NCBI GenBank assembly: GCA_022787425.1
Contig: JALFWB010000022.1
Location: 1-64,000, forward strand
Source of the DNA: Akkermansia sp.
GTDB taxonomy: Bacteria > Verrucomicrobiota > Verrucomicrobiia > Verrucomicrobiales > Akkermansiaceae
Length of the DNA: 64,000 bases
Reading direction: 5' to 3'
In this document: positions 33,360-42,385 of the stretch, piece after piece
Layout of the letters: each line of letters starts with the position of its first letter
Numbering within the stretch: the first letter of the stretch is position 1
Program-made: the position numbers and the translations under genes
Notes under the pieces: model-generated
What the model saw: only the letters and a program-made list of their open reading frames with translations
Database searches by the model: none
Told to the model about the DNA's origin: nothing

Positions 33360-34292
33360 ATGTCAAACGGGGACCTTATTGCAGAAATTGCCCGACTCAA
33401 GAAGGAGCGCAACGCCATCATTCTGGCGCACAGCTATCAACGGCCTGAAATACAGGACATTGCGGACTTTGTGGGGGACTCCCTCGCCCTGGCCCGTGCG
33501 GCGCAGAGCGCGCGGTGTGATGTGATTGTCTTCTGCGGCGTGCATTTCATGGCGGAGACCGCCTGCATTCTCAACCCCACTCGCACGGTGCTGCTGCCGG
33601 ATGCCGATGCGGCTTGCTCGCTGGAGGCCTCCTGCCCGGCGCAGGATCTGGCTGCGTTCCTAGAGCGGGAGAAGGAGAAAAATTATTTTGTGGTGGCCTA
33701 TGTGAACTGTTCCATCGGCGTGAAGGCCTTGGCGGATGTCATCGTGACCAGTGGTAACGCCGAGCGTATCGTCAGTGCAGCCCCGGCGGACCGCCCCATC
33801 CTGTTCGTGCCGGACCAAAACCTGGGCGCGTGGACGGCGGCCAAAACCGGGCGTCCCATGACCCTCTGGAACGGGGCCTGCCATGTGCATCAGCTCTTCA
33901 CCCGTGATACGTTGCTGAGCATGAAGGAGAAGTACCCGAATGCGAAGATTGTATGCCACCCCGAGTGTGCAGAGCCCATTCGTTTGTTGGCAGACCACAT
34001 CTGCTCCACGGAGAAGATGATTCCCTATTGCCGAGAGGCGGAGGCCACGCAGTTTATCATTGTGACCGAGACGGGTATTCTGCACCGCCTGCGCAAGCTG
34101 GTGCCGGACAAGGAGTTCATCCCCGTGCAGCTGGGAACCTGCTCTTGCGCGGAGTGTGAGTTCATGAAGCTCAATACGCTGGAGAAGATCCGCAACTGTC
34201 TGCGGGATATGGCACCGGAGGTGCGTGTGCCGGAGGACCTGCGCCTACGCGCTGCTGCGCCTCTGGAGCGTATGTTAGAACTCTCTAAGTAG
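33360..34292 (+). CDS. nadA: Quinolinate synthase A
   Basis: 310 residues, normal for NadA, which condenses iminoaspartate and dihydroxyacetone phosphate to quinolinate in NAD synthesis, using a [4Fe-4S] cluster. The conserved parts are present: ILAHSYQRPEIQDIADFVGD near the N-terminus, the three cluster cysteines in FCGVHFMAETA, HPECAEPI and GTCSCAECEFMKLNTLEKI (one from each), and PDQNLGAW. The frame is open far upstream through the recQ antisense, but the promoter fixes the start at 33360. The MidA-type methyltransferase follows by 15 bases in the same unit. No NadR box is evident. Confidence 0.93.
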   Translation: MSNGDLIAEIARLKKERNAIILAHSYQRPEIQDIADFVGDSLALARAAQSARCDVIVFCGVHFMAETACILNPTRTVLLPDADAACSLEASCPAQDLAAFLEREKEKNYFVVAYVNCSIGVKALADVIVTSGNAERIVSAAPADRPILFVPDQNLGAWTAAKTGRPMTLWNGACHVHQLFTRDTLLSMKEKYPNAKIVCHPECAEPIRLLADHICSTEKMIPYCREAEATQFIIVTETGILHRLRKLVPDKEFIPVQLGTCSCAECEFMKLNTLEKIRNCLRDMAPEVRVPEDLRLRAAAPLERMLELSK

Positions 34293-34307
34293 TCCCGCCG
34301 CTTTCCC

Positions 34308-35309
34308 GTGAAGATTGCGCCGCATATTCTCGCGCACGGTAACTGGCTCTCCATGGAGGAATTCATGGAGCTGGCTCTGTACGATGAGGAGTCCGGTTAT
34401 TATGCTACTCATATCGCGGATGTGGGAGCGCGAGGGGATTTCTCTACCTCCGCTACCCTCAGCGACCTGCCGGCACGGCGTATCGTGGCTCTGTGGCGGG
34501 AGACCTGTCGCGCCTGCGGGCGTTTTCTGCCTTTTCTTGAGGTGGGGGGCGGCAACGGGGATATGGCCATGGCGGTGTCTCGTTCGCTGGGATTTTGGGA
34601 GCGTCTGCGGGCGCGATACCTGATGGTGGACCGCTCCGAGCGCCTGCGTCAGGTGCAGCGTTTGGTAGGCGGCGGTTTTGTGCGGGTATATGATACGATA
34701 CAGCGCGCACTGAAGGCCTGCGGCGGGCGGGCTTTCATTTTCTCCAATGAGCTGCCGGATGCCTTCCCGGCGCGGCAGTTCGTGTTTCAGGGCGGGCAGT
34801 GGCTGGAGTTGGGCTGGGCCTGCGAGGGCGGACGCATCTTCCGCCAGGCCTCCCCCGTGGAATCTCTGCCGCAGAGCGCGGCGTTCGCCACCTGGGCGCA
34901 GGAGGGGCAGGTGGTGGAGGTGCAGGAGAGTTATCACCGCTGGTATGCCGCGTGGCAGCCGCTCTGGAAGTGCGGGGCCTGTGTTACCATTGACTACGGG
35001 GAGACCAATGATACCCTGTATTACCGCCGTCCCTCGGGAACCCTGCGCGGCTATAAATCCCATACCTTGCTTTCGGTGGACGAATTGCCCGTCCTGGCCG
35101 GCCACTGTGATGTGACGGCGGACGTGAACTTTACCGACCTGATGAACCTGGCCGCCCGCTGCGGCGGGGATGAACTTACTCTGCTCACCCAGCGCGAATT
35201 CCTCCTGCCCTTGGCTGATACCTCCAAGCCGGAAGAGGCCCACCTTGTAGCCGTCCCGGGAGCCGGCGACTACTTCCGCGTGCTGATCCAGCAGCGGCGC
35301 GAGGAATAA
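34308..35309 (+). CDS. MidA/NDUFAF7-type SAM-dependent methyltransferase
   Basis: 333 residues from a GTG start, 15 bases after nadA. The opening SMEEFMELALYDEESGYY and FSTSATLSDLPAR, the SAM loop FLEVGGGNGDMAMAV, FIFSNELPDAFPARQF and TIDYGE match the PF02636 family. The mitochondrial member NDUFAF7 methylates an arginine of complex I subunit NDUFS2 during assembly. The role here could be similar, given the nuoA gene in the window, but bacterial members are little studied. It shares the nadA promoter and ends at a bidirectional terminator. Confidence 0.8.
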   Translation: MKIAPHILAHGNWLSMEEFMELALYDEESGYYATHIADVGARGDFSTSATLSDLPARRIVALWRETCRACGRFLPFLEVGGGNGDMAMAVSRSLGFWERLRARYLMVDRSERLRQVQRLVGGGFVRVYDTIQRALKACGGRAFIFSNELPDAFPARQFVFQGGQWLELGWACEGGRIFRQASPVESLPQSAAFATWAQEGQVVEVQESYHRWYAAWQPLWKCGACVTIDYGETNDTLYYRRPSGTLRGYKSHTLLSVDELPVLAGHCDVTADVNFTDLMNLAARCGGDELTLLTQREFLLPLADTSKPEEAHLVAVPGAGDYFRVLIQQRREE

Positions 35310-35343
35310 AAATCCCCTGCCGAGGAATACCGGGGCAGGGGAT
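35309..35343 (-). terminator. Bidirectional terminator between methyltransferase and GT25 genes
   Basis: ATCCCCTGCC (35312-35321) pairs with GGCAGGGGAT (35334-35343). On the minus strand it is followed by TTTT, so it ends the GT25 operon, and it also faces the plus-strand methyltransferase. Confidence 0.85.
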
Positions 35344-35355
35344 GGGGGATGAACA

Positions 35356-36210
35356 TCAGCGGAACTTCAGTGCCTTGGCCAAGGTGCGCCGACCTCTCTG
35401 TTTGAGGTAGGACATGGTCCAAGTGTGCCATCGATAGTTCAGATAACGAAGTAATTTTCCAATGGGACCACGTTCTTGCTGTAGCTTCGGGTTCACCGTA
35501 CTCCGCGTTTCATCTCGGCGCGCCTCCACATTGTCGATAGCACTCTCCTCGCTGAAGGGGAAGTGGGTGGAGATAATGTTCTCCATGACACCCGGAGAAG
35601 GAATGTCATAGCGCATCAAGAAGTACGAAAGCTGCACATCGAAGGCAAGCCAATAGCCTTTTTCAAACAGTTTCAACAGCTTCTGTGCCGCATCTCTCGT
35701 GAGCATATATCCGACAGCTCCCCAAGGAAGTTTTTTATGGAATGCAAGCTTGACCTTCGCCCCCTCCGGGTTCCTCGGTGTCTCGAACATTTTGGTCGGC
35801 TCACTGTAGAATTTAACATAGCCCCAGCCGCTTGTGTGTTCAATAATGTAGCGAAGCTTCTCTGTGAACCCGGGCAGAATGACAGCATCATCCTCGAGGA
35901 TAACCGCGTATTTGGCATCTGATGCCAAAAAAGTCTTCATGGCTTTCAGATGGCTCATGATGCAGCCCTGTTCGCCGGCACCTATTTGTGTCGGCATAGA
36001 GCGCATGCGTCGTGCTGAGTCATAGCTCGTCAAATCTTTGTCCGTCAAGTCCGTACCCAAGATTCCCGGTACACGGTGCAGCACCACACCCTGTTCGCGA
36101 GCCTGTTGCTCCATATCATTCCGTCGGACGGTATCCCGGTCCAAGTTCAGGTAGTAGATTTTAACACCCAAATCGGCCACGGGGTCATCTGTATGATTCA
36201 TGTTTTTCAT
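35356..36210 (-). CDS. GT25-family glycosyltransferase, copy 1
   Basis: 284 residues. KIYYLNLDRDTVRRNDME at the N-terminus and KYAVILEDDAVILPGF with the EDD metal site are GT25 signatures, as is GAVGYMLTRDAAQKLL. GT25 enzymes add galactose or glucose to LPS core oligosaccharide in Gram-negative bacteria. The C-terminus is basic (LRYLNYRWHTWTMSYLKQR), suiting membrane attachment. It is about 60-70 percent identical by eye to the neighbouring copy, so it arose by tandem duplication. It is the last gene of the unit begun by the PIG-L-like gene. Acceptor and donor cannot be told from sequence. Confidence 0.85.
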   Translation of the reverse strand: MKNMNHTDDPVADLGVKIYYLNLDRDTVRRNDMEQQAREQGVVLHRVPGILGTDLTDKDLTSYDSARRMRSMPTQIGAGEQGCIMSHLKAMKTFLASDAKYAVILEDDAVILPGFTEKLRYIIEHTSGWGYVKFYSEPTKMFETPRNPEGAKVKLAFHKKLPWGAVGYMLTRDAAQKLLKLFEKGYWLAFDVQLSYFLMRYDIPSPGVMENIISTHFPFSEESAIDNVEARRDETRSTVNPKLQQERGPIGKLLRYLNYRWHTWTMSYLKQRGRRTLAKALKFR

Positions 36211-36240
36211 TGCCGGTAAAGTGAGTTTTATTTGCAGCAG

Positions 36241-37080
36241 TCAATGGTATTGTAGATTCTTTCGCAGAGCGCGTCTCCCGCGCAGTTTGAGATAGGACAT
36301 GGCCCAAGTATGCCATCTGTAGTTCAGGTAGCGAATGAGATTTCTGCACATGCAACCTCTCTTTTGGCTACATGAATTCGGAGCTCGTCGATCCTCCATT
36401 TCGTTGATAGTGCTCTGTTCGTTGAAGGGGTTGCGGGTAGAGACAATGTTTTCCACAACACCGGGGGCAGGAATATCATAGCGCATCATGAAATAGGCGA
36501 GCTGCGCATCATAAGGAAGCCAATAGCTCTTGTTGAAGAGGTTTAACAGTGTTTGGGCGGTCTCCCTTGTAATCATGTAGGCAACAGCTTTCCAAGGTAG
36601 TTTTTTGTGGAAGGCTAGTTTTACCTTTGCGTCCTTGGGGCTGAGGTCTGTTTCATACATTTTGGTCGGGTCGCTGTAGAGTTTGACATAGCCCCAACCG
36701 CTTGTGTGCTCGATAAGATAGCGCAGCTTGTCTGTGAATCCCGGGAGGATGATGGCGTCGTCCTCAAAAATGACTGCGTACTTGGCATCCGACTCAAGGA
36801 AGGTTCGAAAAGATTTGACATGGCTCAGCAGGCAGCCGAGTTCTCCCTTGCCGAGAGAGACAGTGGAGAGTTTTCTTCTTCGTTTGTCATCGTAGGCACT
36901 GATGTCCTCCGGGGTGAGGGCGGCGCCGAAGACGCCGGGGATGCGGTGCAGCACCACGCCCTGTTCGCGGGCCTGCTGCTCCATGTCGTCCCGTCTCGCG
37001 GTGTCGCGATCCAGGTTGATGTAGTAGAGGATGACGCCCAAATCGGCGAGCGGATCCTTCTGTTCGTTCATGTTATCCAT
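36241..37080 (-). CDS. GT25-family glycosyltransferase, copy 2
   Basis: 279 residues. Same layout as copy 1: ILYYINLDRDTARRDDME, KYAVIFEDDAIILPGF, KAVAYMITRETAQTLL and the basic C-terminal block NYRWHTWAMSYLKLRGRR. Differences cluster in residues 55-85 and 230-255, which may alter acceptor choice. It lies 18 bases after the PIG-L-like gene and 30 bases before copy 1, so all three form one transcript. The genes probably add successive or alternative sugars to a surface glycan. Confidence 0.85.
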   Translation of the reverse strand: MDNMNEQKDPLADLGVILYYINLDRDTARRDDMEQQAREQGVVLHRIPGVFGAALTPEDISAYDDKRRRKLSTVSLGKGELGCLLSHVKSFRTFLESDAKYAVIFEDDAIILPGFTDKLRYLIEHTSGWGYVKLYSDPTKMYETDLSPKDAKVKLAFHKKLPWKAVAYMITRETAQTLLNLFNKSYWLPYDAQLAYFMMRYDIPAPGVVENIVSTRNPFNEQSTINEMEDRRAPNSCSQKRGCMCRNLIRYLNYRWHTWAMSYLKLRGRRALRKNLQYH

Positions 37081-37098
37081 TGTTGTTGAGTGAGAGTA

Positions 37099-39003
37099 TC
37101 AGTAGAGGAGGGGATCGATGGTTCGGTAGAATCTCCGCAGGTAGCGGAGCCACCCGGGAGCGTTGTACAGACGGACGCGGTCGGCGATTCGCCCCTCATG
37201 GTCAAGCACAGTGACGAGGCATTCCTCCCCCGGCTTCACCTGCAGGGTGTACCACCCATCGATGGACTGCATCGGGCCGTTCGGGCCCTCCACGCGGTAG
37301 TCCGCTTGGCGGCCTATCGGGTAGGTGTATAGACGGAACTTGACTTTGCCGTCTTTCGGCACGGTGTAGTCGTACATGAAATCATCGTTCTCATCGACTG
37401 CTTTTACTAGGCTGACGGGGGAGATGGGGGTGGACTCGTAGGCCTCCACCTCCGCCAACCCGGCCCGAGGGCCTGCGCTTTGCGTGATCTCAATGCGGAA
37501 GCCTGTCTGGAGCTCCGAGCAGTCCGTGCGCAGGACGAGCGGTTCCCCACCGGCGGGCAGGGGTGGCAGCGGTATTTCCTTGCCGCTGCTCAGGAAGATG
37601 CGACCGGACAGCACCCGGTTAGCGGGATCCGGGTGGTCATAGAGCCAAATTTCCTCAATGCGCTTGGGCTCGGCCAGGGTGAACTCGATGCACCCCACAC
37701 GAGTGTCCGGACACCAGCCGTTATCAAAAGGTCTGGGGATTGTGGCGACGATATCGGCACTGTCCACCACCTTGAAGTCGTGGGCCTGTGAGGCATTTCC
37801 GCTGTCGGCCTTGGACGTGGCACGCAACAGGAGGTTACCTGTTGGCCGCCACCACATGACCTTGTCACCGTTAGGCAAGGAAGGATAAGTCGGGTGCTGG
37901 AACTTGTAGCATTGGAAGGCCTCGTACATGCTGTTACCGCACATGTAGTGAGTGAGCCCCCGTGAGGACACCGGCCAGCGCAGGCGTTGCTCCCACGAAA
38001 AATAGCTCACTTCGTCCATTCTGCCATCGCAATCACCCGGGGCCTTTAGGTCACCATCCTGCACCACGCGCGAGCTGCGGAGGTTCTCGCCTTCATAAAA
38101 GTCCTTGGGCGCGCGCCAGCAGGGGCGGTAGGCAAAGCCCTTCAGCACAAAGGGGCGGTAGTCCGGCTCGGTTCGAAGAACCTCGGCCAGTGCCTCCTCG
38201 AACAGGCAGCTCACGGAACGGTGCCCGGGATGTCTGTCATGGTCCACGCACACCATCATGTCGGGACGAATGCGGCGGATGACTTCTGTCATGTCCTCGC
38301 GCCAGTGGCGCTTGGTGTAGCTTCGCCCGGGCCGCAGGAGGGTTACGCCCTCCGGAGCCCATGTTTCGGTGGCGCCGCTGTAGCCGACCATTGCCTCGTC
38401 CTCCCCGGCGTTGTACAGGTCGCGTGTCTCCGGTTGCCAAGCATCTGCGTAGCCTAAGTAATAAATATGGTCATGCGGGATGCCGTAGAAGTCCGCCATT
38501 TTCAGCACCTCCCGCACGCGCTTGGGGGCATTTTTCACCCCACGTCTGTCCCCATTGGTAGCAAATACGATGTAGACCTCGCTGTCTGCGCGGATGAGCT
38601 CCTCCGTCAGGCCTGCCATCAGGTTTGTGTCATCGTCTTGGTGAGGAACCATGACCAGCACGCGACCCCGAGCATACAAGGTCGTTCGATCGACCTCGGG
38701 AACCCGGTAATCATTTGTTGCAAGATAGCCCCAAGTCCCTAGGGCGATGAGGACGAGCCCGGCAGCAGAAGCGGCGATAAGTCCCCTCCGTGTCCTTGGG
38801 GCTTTCCCGCTCCGCCTCCAACGAAACATGCCGAAAGCCGTCAACAGGGGGATCAGCCCCCACAGCAACCAACACAGCCAATTGTAGCGAATGTGAATCA
38901 CACCCCGGGCAAGAAGTGCTGCAAACAGGGTAACCACGACAACCCCGATGACGCCGTTCCCACGCGCCGCCGGTTGATGCTCCGATTTTTCTGTGCTTGT
39001 CAT
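37099..39003 (-). CDS. PIG-L/LmbE-type deacetylase with membrane anchor and C-terminal extension
   Basis: 634 residues. Three N-terminal membrane helices (about 16-38, 42-60 and 73-95) precede a PIG-L domain with the zinc motif VPHQDDDTNL near 120 (PHxDDE in the family, Asp replacing Glu at the last place) and VDHDRHPGHRSV near 250. These enzymes remove acetyl groups from N-acetylglucosamine-type sugars. The remaining 300 residues contain beta-sandwich-like parts (RIEEIWLYDHPDP, FRIEITQSAG) that may bind glycan. The active site would face the periplasm if the topology holds. As first gene of the unit with two GT25 genes it probably modifies a surface polysaccharide. Confidence 0.8.
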   Translation of the reverse strand: MTSTEKSEHQPAARGNGVIGVVVVTLFAALLARGVIHIRYNWLCWLLWGLIPLLTAFGMFRWRRSGKAPRTRRGLIAASAAGLVLIALGTWGYLATNDYRVPEVDRTTLYARGRVLVMVPHQDDDTNLMAGLTEELIRADSEVYIVFATNGDRRGVKNAPKRVREVLKMADFYGIPHDHIYYLGYADAWQPETRDLYNAGEDEAMVGYSGATETWAPEGVTLLRPGRSYTKRHWREDMTEVIRRIRPDMMVCVDHDRHPGHRSVSCLFEEALAEVLRTEPDYRPFVLKGFAYRPCWRAPKDFYEGENLRSSRVVQDGDLKAPGDCDGRMDEVSYFSWEQRLRWPVSSRGLTHYMCGNSMYEAFQCYKFQHPTYPSLPNGDKVMWWRPTGNLLLRATSKADSGNASQAHDFKVVDSADIVATIPRPFDNGWCPDTRVGCIEFTLAEPKRIEEIWLYDHPDPANRVLSGRIFLSSGKEIPLPPLPAGGEPLVLRTDCSELQTGFRIEITQSAGPRAGLAEVEAYESTPISPVSLVKAVDENDDFMYDYTVPKDGKVKFRLYTYPIGRQADYRVEGPNGPMQSIDGWYTLQVKPGEECLVTVLDHEGRIADRVRLYNAPGWLRYLRRFYRTIDPLLY

Positions 39004-39018
39004 GATGAGTCCGAGATC

Positions 39019-39048
39019 ATTCTATCACAGTATCCGCCTGTTTGGCAA
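39019..39048 (-). promoter_or_regulatory. Promoter of PIG-L/GT25 operon
   Basis: Minus strand TTGCCA (39048-39043), 18-base spacer, TAGAAT (39024-39019), 15 bases before the ATG. Confidence 0.6.
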
Positions 39049-39119
39049 GCACTATCACGCAGAAGCAGTGTTGAAAAAATGTTTTTTGGGGGTTGGTGTG
39101 TATTATTTTCCCTAAGGAC

Positions 39120-39148
39120 TTGACAGTATGTGAAAAATATACTAGAAT
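39120..39148 (+). promoter_or_regulatory. rml operon promoter
   Basis: TTGACA (39120-39125), 17-base spacer, TAGAAT (39143-39148), 12 bases before the ATG. Confidence 0.75.
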
Positions 39149-39160
39149 TCAAGGCACACC

Positions 39161-40048
39161 ATGAAGGGAATCATCTTAGCCGGCGGAAGCGGGAGCCGAT
39201 TGTATCCTTTGACGAGTACAACGTCAAAGCAACTTCTGCCTGTCTACGACAAGCCAATGATTTATTACCCGCTCTCAACACTGATGATGTTCGGGATTCG
39301 GGAGCTGTTGATTATCTCCACCCCGCAGGATACACCGAATATCGAGCGGCTCTTCGGGGACGGTAGTCACTTGGGTTTAGCAATTTCCTATGCTGTGCAG
39401 GAGGAGCCGAACGGTATCGCCCAGGCTTTCCACATCGGGGCGGATTTCATCGGGAATGATGATGTGGCGCTCATCCTCGGTGACAATATCTTCTACATGG
39501 GGGACCAAATCAAGAGCTTCAAGCAGGAGGTAGAGCGCAACCGCGGCACGCGTGCGACGATATTTGCCTACCATGTCTCGGATCCCGAGCGTTTCGGTGT
39601 GGTGGAGTTCGATGAGAACCGAATCGCCCTTTCCATTGAGGAGAAGCCGAAGAAGCCGAAGTCGAATTACGCTTCTGTCGGGCTCTATTTCTACCCGTCG
39701 GATGTGGTGCAGAGAGCGTGGACCCTGAAGCCCTCTGCCCGCGGTGAGTACGAGATCACGGATTTGAATAACATGTACCTTCGCGAGGGTCGCATGTCCG
39801 TGGTGCCGATGAAACGGGGCAATGCGTGGCTGGATGCGGGCACGCCGAGCAGCTTGATGGATTCCTCCAACTTTGTGCAGATTATCGAGGAGCGCCAGGG
39901 GCTCAAGATTGCCTGTGTGGAGGAGATTGCGTATCGCTTGGGCTTCATTACGGATGAACAGATGACGGCGATTATCCATTCCATCAAGCCTTGTAATTAT
40001 CGCAGCTATCTGGAGAAAGTTTACCAGGAGAAGCATGAACTTTATTAA
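39161..40048 (+). CDS. rmlA: Glucose-1-phosphate thymidylyltransferase
   Basis: 295 residues, full length. KGIILAGGSGSRLYPLT is the nucleotide-binding signature, SKQLLPVYDKPMIYYPL the sugar phosphate region, LILGDNIFY the metal Asp and GNAWLDAGTPSSLMD the product site. It makes dTDP-glucose, the first step of dTDP-L-rhamnose synthesis in the cytoplasm. First gene of a tightly packed operon A-C-D-B; its end overlaps rmlC by 14 bases. Confidence 0.95.
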   Translation: MKGIILAGGSGSRLYPLTSTTSKQLLPVYDKPMIYYPLSTLMMFGIRELLIISTPQDTPNIERLFGDGSHLGLAISYAVQEEPNGIAQAFHIGADFIGNDDVALILGDNIFYMGDQIKSFKQEVERNRGTRATIFAYHVSDPERFGVVEFDENRIALSIEEKPKKPKSNYASVGLYFYPSDVVQRAWTLKPSARGEYEITDLNNMYLREGRMSVVPMKRGNAWLDAGTPSSLMDSSNFVQIIEERQGLKIACVEEIAYRLGFITDEQMTAIIHSIKPCNYRSYLEKVYQEKHELY

Positions 40049-40583
40049 AACGGAAATCGAGGGGCTGGTCATCATCGAGCCGCGTATCTTCCGCGATGCT
40101 CGGGGGTATTTCTTTGAGAGCTATAATGCGGCGGAGTTTGCGCGCAACGGTATCAACGCCGTTTTTGTGCAGGATAACCAGTCGCAATCCTCATACGGTG
40201 TCATCCGGGGGTTGCATTGCCAGCTCGGGGAGCACTCCCAAGCCAAGCTTGTTCGCGTTCTTCAGGGGCGTGTGCTGGATGTGGCTGTCGATATTCGACC
40301 GGGTTCGCCGACCTTTGGTAAACACTTGGCCGTGGAGCTCTCCGCTGAGAATCATCGCCAGCTCTTCATTCCCCGTCATTTTCTCCATGGTTTCTCTGTG
40401 TTGAGCGAGACGGCGGTCTTTGCCTACAAGGTGGATAATTTATACTGCAAGGAATCCGAGTTCGGCATCCGCTATGATGACCCCGAAATCGGTATTGATT
40501 GGAAGATCCCGGCCGAGGCCGTTGTGACTTCGGAGAAGGATAGAATTGCAAACAGTCTCAAAGATGTACCTGATCACCGGTAG
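40035..40583 (+). CDS. rmlC: dTDP-4-dehydrorhamnose 3,5-epimerase
   Basis: 182 residues, the standard size of this cupin epimerase. Signature residues are visible: FRDARGYFFESYN, VFVQDNQSQSSYGVIRGLHCQ with the catalytic His of RGLHCQ, LQGRVLDVAVDIRPGSPTFG, and PRHFLHGFSVLSETA. It converts dTDP-4-keto-6-deoxyglucose to dTDP-4-keto-rhamnose. It overlaps rmlA by 14 and rmlD by 20 bases, so translation is coupled through the operon. Confidence 0.95.
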   Translation: MNFIKTEIEGLVIIEPRIFRDARGYFFESYNAAEFARNGINAVFVQDNQSQSSYGVIRGLHCQLGEHSQAKLVRVLQGRVLDVAVDIRPGSPTFGKHLAVELSAENHRQLFIPRHFLHGFSVLSETAVFAYKVDNLYCKESEFGIRYDDPEIGIDWKIPAEAVVTSEKDRIANSLKDVPDHR

Positions 40584-41385
40584 TTACGGACAACTGGGCA
40601 CGGAGCTGGGGCGCCTGCTCCCGGATGCCATCCTGACGGATTACGATACGCTCGACATCACGGATGCCGCAGCGGTAGGGCGTTTTGTAGCGGAGCACGG
40701 GGTGACACATATCATCAACTGCGCGGCCTACACAGCGGTGGATAAGGCAGAGGAGGATGCGGATAAGGCTTTGCTGCTGAATGCTGCGGGCCCTGCGAAT
40801 TTGGCTGCGACGGGGGCCACGGTGGTACACATCTCCACGGATTATGTATTTGACGGCACGGGACACCGCCCCTATGAGCCGACGGACGAGCCGAACCCGG
40901 TTTCTGTTTACGGGCGCACCAAGTTGAAGGGGGAGCAGGAGGTGCTTCGCTTGGCGAAAAACGCGATTATCATCCGCACGGCTTGGCTCTATTCCGCTCA
41001 CGGCAATAATTTTGTTAAGACCATGCGTCGTCTCGGTGCGGAGCGGGAGTCACTGAATGTGGTGAACGATCAAATCGGCACGCCGACCTTCGCCGGGGAC
41101 TTGGCTGCGGCCATCGCGGCCATCCTGCCGCAGATTCGGCCCGGTCAGAAGGGTATTTACCATTATACAAACGAGGGCGTGGCTTCTTGGTATGATTTTG
41201 CGCGGGAGATCATGGAGCTCTCCGGGCTTTCCTGCCGTGTGAATCCCGTACCTTCCTCGGCCTATCCCACCAAGGCGCAGCGTCCGTTTTACAGTGTTCT
41301 CAGCAAGGAGAGCATCAAGCACGATTTTAACCTCGCCATTCCTCATTGGAAAAATAGTCTCATCACATGTCTCAAGCAATTCTAG
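40564..41385 (+). CDS. rmlD: dTDP-4-dehydrorhamnose reductase
   Basis: 273 residues from the ATG at 40564; an earlier in-frame ATG at 40546 would add six residues. LITGSYGQLGTELGR is the NAD(P)-binding loop, HISTDYVFDGTG and SVYGRTKLKGEQ carry the SDR catalytic Tyr-Lys, and FYSVLSKESIK is near the substrate site. It performs the last step to dTDP-L-rhamnose. Its 3' end overlaps rmlB by 19 bases. Confidence 0.95.
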   Translation: MYLITGSYGQLGTELGRLLPDAILTDYDTLDITDAAAVGRFVAEHGVTHIINCAAYTAVDKAEEDADKALLLNAAGPANLAATGATVVHISTDYVFDGTGHRPYEPTDEPNPVSVYGRTKLKGEQEVLRLAKNAIIIRTAWLYSAHGNNFVKTMRRLGAERESLNVVNDQIGTPTFAGDLAAAIAAILPQIRPGQKGIYHYTNEGVASWYDFAREIMELSGLSCRVNPVPSSAYPTKAQRPFYSVLSKESIKHDFNLAIPHWKNSLITCLKQF

Positions 41386-42377
41386 TCACCGGAGGGGCCG
41401 GTTTCATCGGCTCCAATTTTGTTCCCTACTTCTGCGAGAAGTATCCGCAGTATCATGTTATTAACTTGGATCTGCTCACCTACGCGGGTAATCCGGACAA
41501 CCTGCGGGAGTGTGAGTCCATGCTGAATTACACTTTCGTACAGGGCGATATCTGCGATGCGGAGTTGATCTCACGCCTCTTCGAGGAGTATGATATTCGC
41601 GGTGTTATTCATTTCGCGGCGGAGAGCCATGTAGATAATTCAATCAAGAATCCGCTTGCGTTCATCCGTACGAACATCGAGGGTACGTTTACCTTGATTA
41701 ACACGGCCTACCGGCACTGGATGTCCGGCCCCAATCAGGTGAAGCCGGGCTATGAGTCCTGCCGTTTCCATCACATTTCCACGGATGAGGTGTACGGTAC
41801 GCTGGGGGCGGAGGGCTTCTTCCGGGAGACGACGCCCTATGCGCCGAACAGCCCGTATTCCGCCAGTAAGGCGAGCTCGGATTTTATCGTTCGCGCCTTC
41901 CATCACACCTACGGGATGAATGTAACGACATCTAACTGCTCCAACAACTACGGGCCGAAGCAGCATCGGGAGAAGCTCATCCCCCTCATGATTGAGCGCG
42001 CCTTGGCGGAGCAGCCCATGCCGGTTTACGGTGCCGGGGCGAACATTCGCGATTGGCTTTATGTGCTGGATCACTGCAAGGCGATCGACCTCATTTTCCA
42101 TCGCGGGCGCAGCGGGGAAACCTATAACATCGGCGGCCACAATGAGCGTAACAATATGCAGATTGTTCACCGTATCTGTGATCTCCTCGATGAACGCCGT
42201 CCGCGTTCCGGCGGGAAGAAGTATGCCGACCTTATCACCTTTGTGGCGGACCGCCCGGGGCATGACCTGCGCTACGCCATCGATGCGACCAAGCTCACGG
42301 AGGAGCTCGGCTGGCATGCTGACGAGAATTTTGACACGGGCATTGTCAAGACCGTTGATTGGTATCTCAACCATTGA
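41367..42377 (+). CDS. rmlB: dTDP-glucose 4,6-dehydratase
   Basis: 336 residues. ILVTGGAGFIGSNF is the NAD site, ISTDEVYGTLG carries the Thr-Asp-Glu active-site triad, and PNSPYSASKASSDF the catalytic Tyr-xxx-Lys. SNCSNNYGPKQHREKLIPLM binds the sugar nucleotide. It is the second enzyme of the pathway but the fourth gene, so the operon order A-C-D-B does not follow reaction order. With rmlA, rmlC and rmlD the route to dTDP-L-rhamnose is complete. Confidence 0.95.
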   Translation: MSQAILVTGGAGFIGSNFVPYFCEKYPQYHVINLDLLTYAGNPDNLRECESMLNYTFVQGDICDAELISRLFEEYDIRGVIHFAAESHVDNSIKNPLAFIRTNIEGTFTLINTAYRHWMSGPNQVKPGYESCRFHHISTDEVYGTLGAEGFFRETTPYAPNSPYSASKASSDFIVRAFHHTYGMNVTTSNCSNNYGPKQHREKLIPLMIERALAEQPMPVYGAGANIRDWLYVLDHCKAIDLIFHRGRSGETYNIGGHNERNNMQIVHRICDLLDERRPRSGGKKYADLITFVADRPGHDLRYAIDATKLTEELGWHADENFDTGIVKTVDWYLNH

Positions 42378-42385
42378 TCTTCGCC

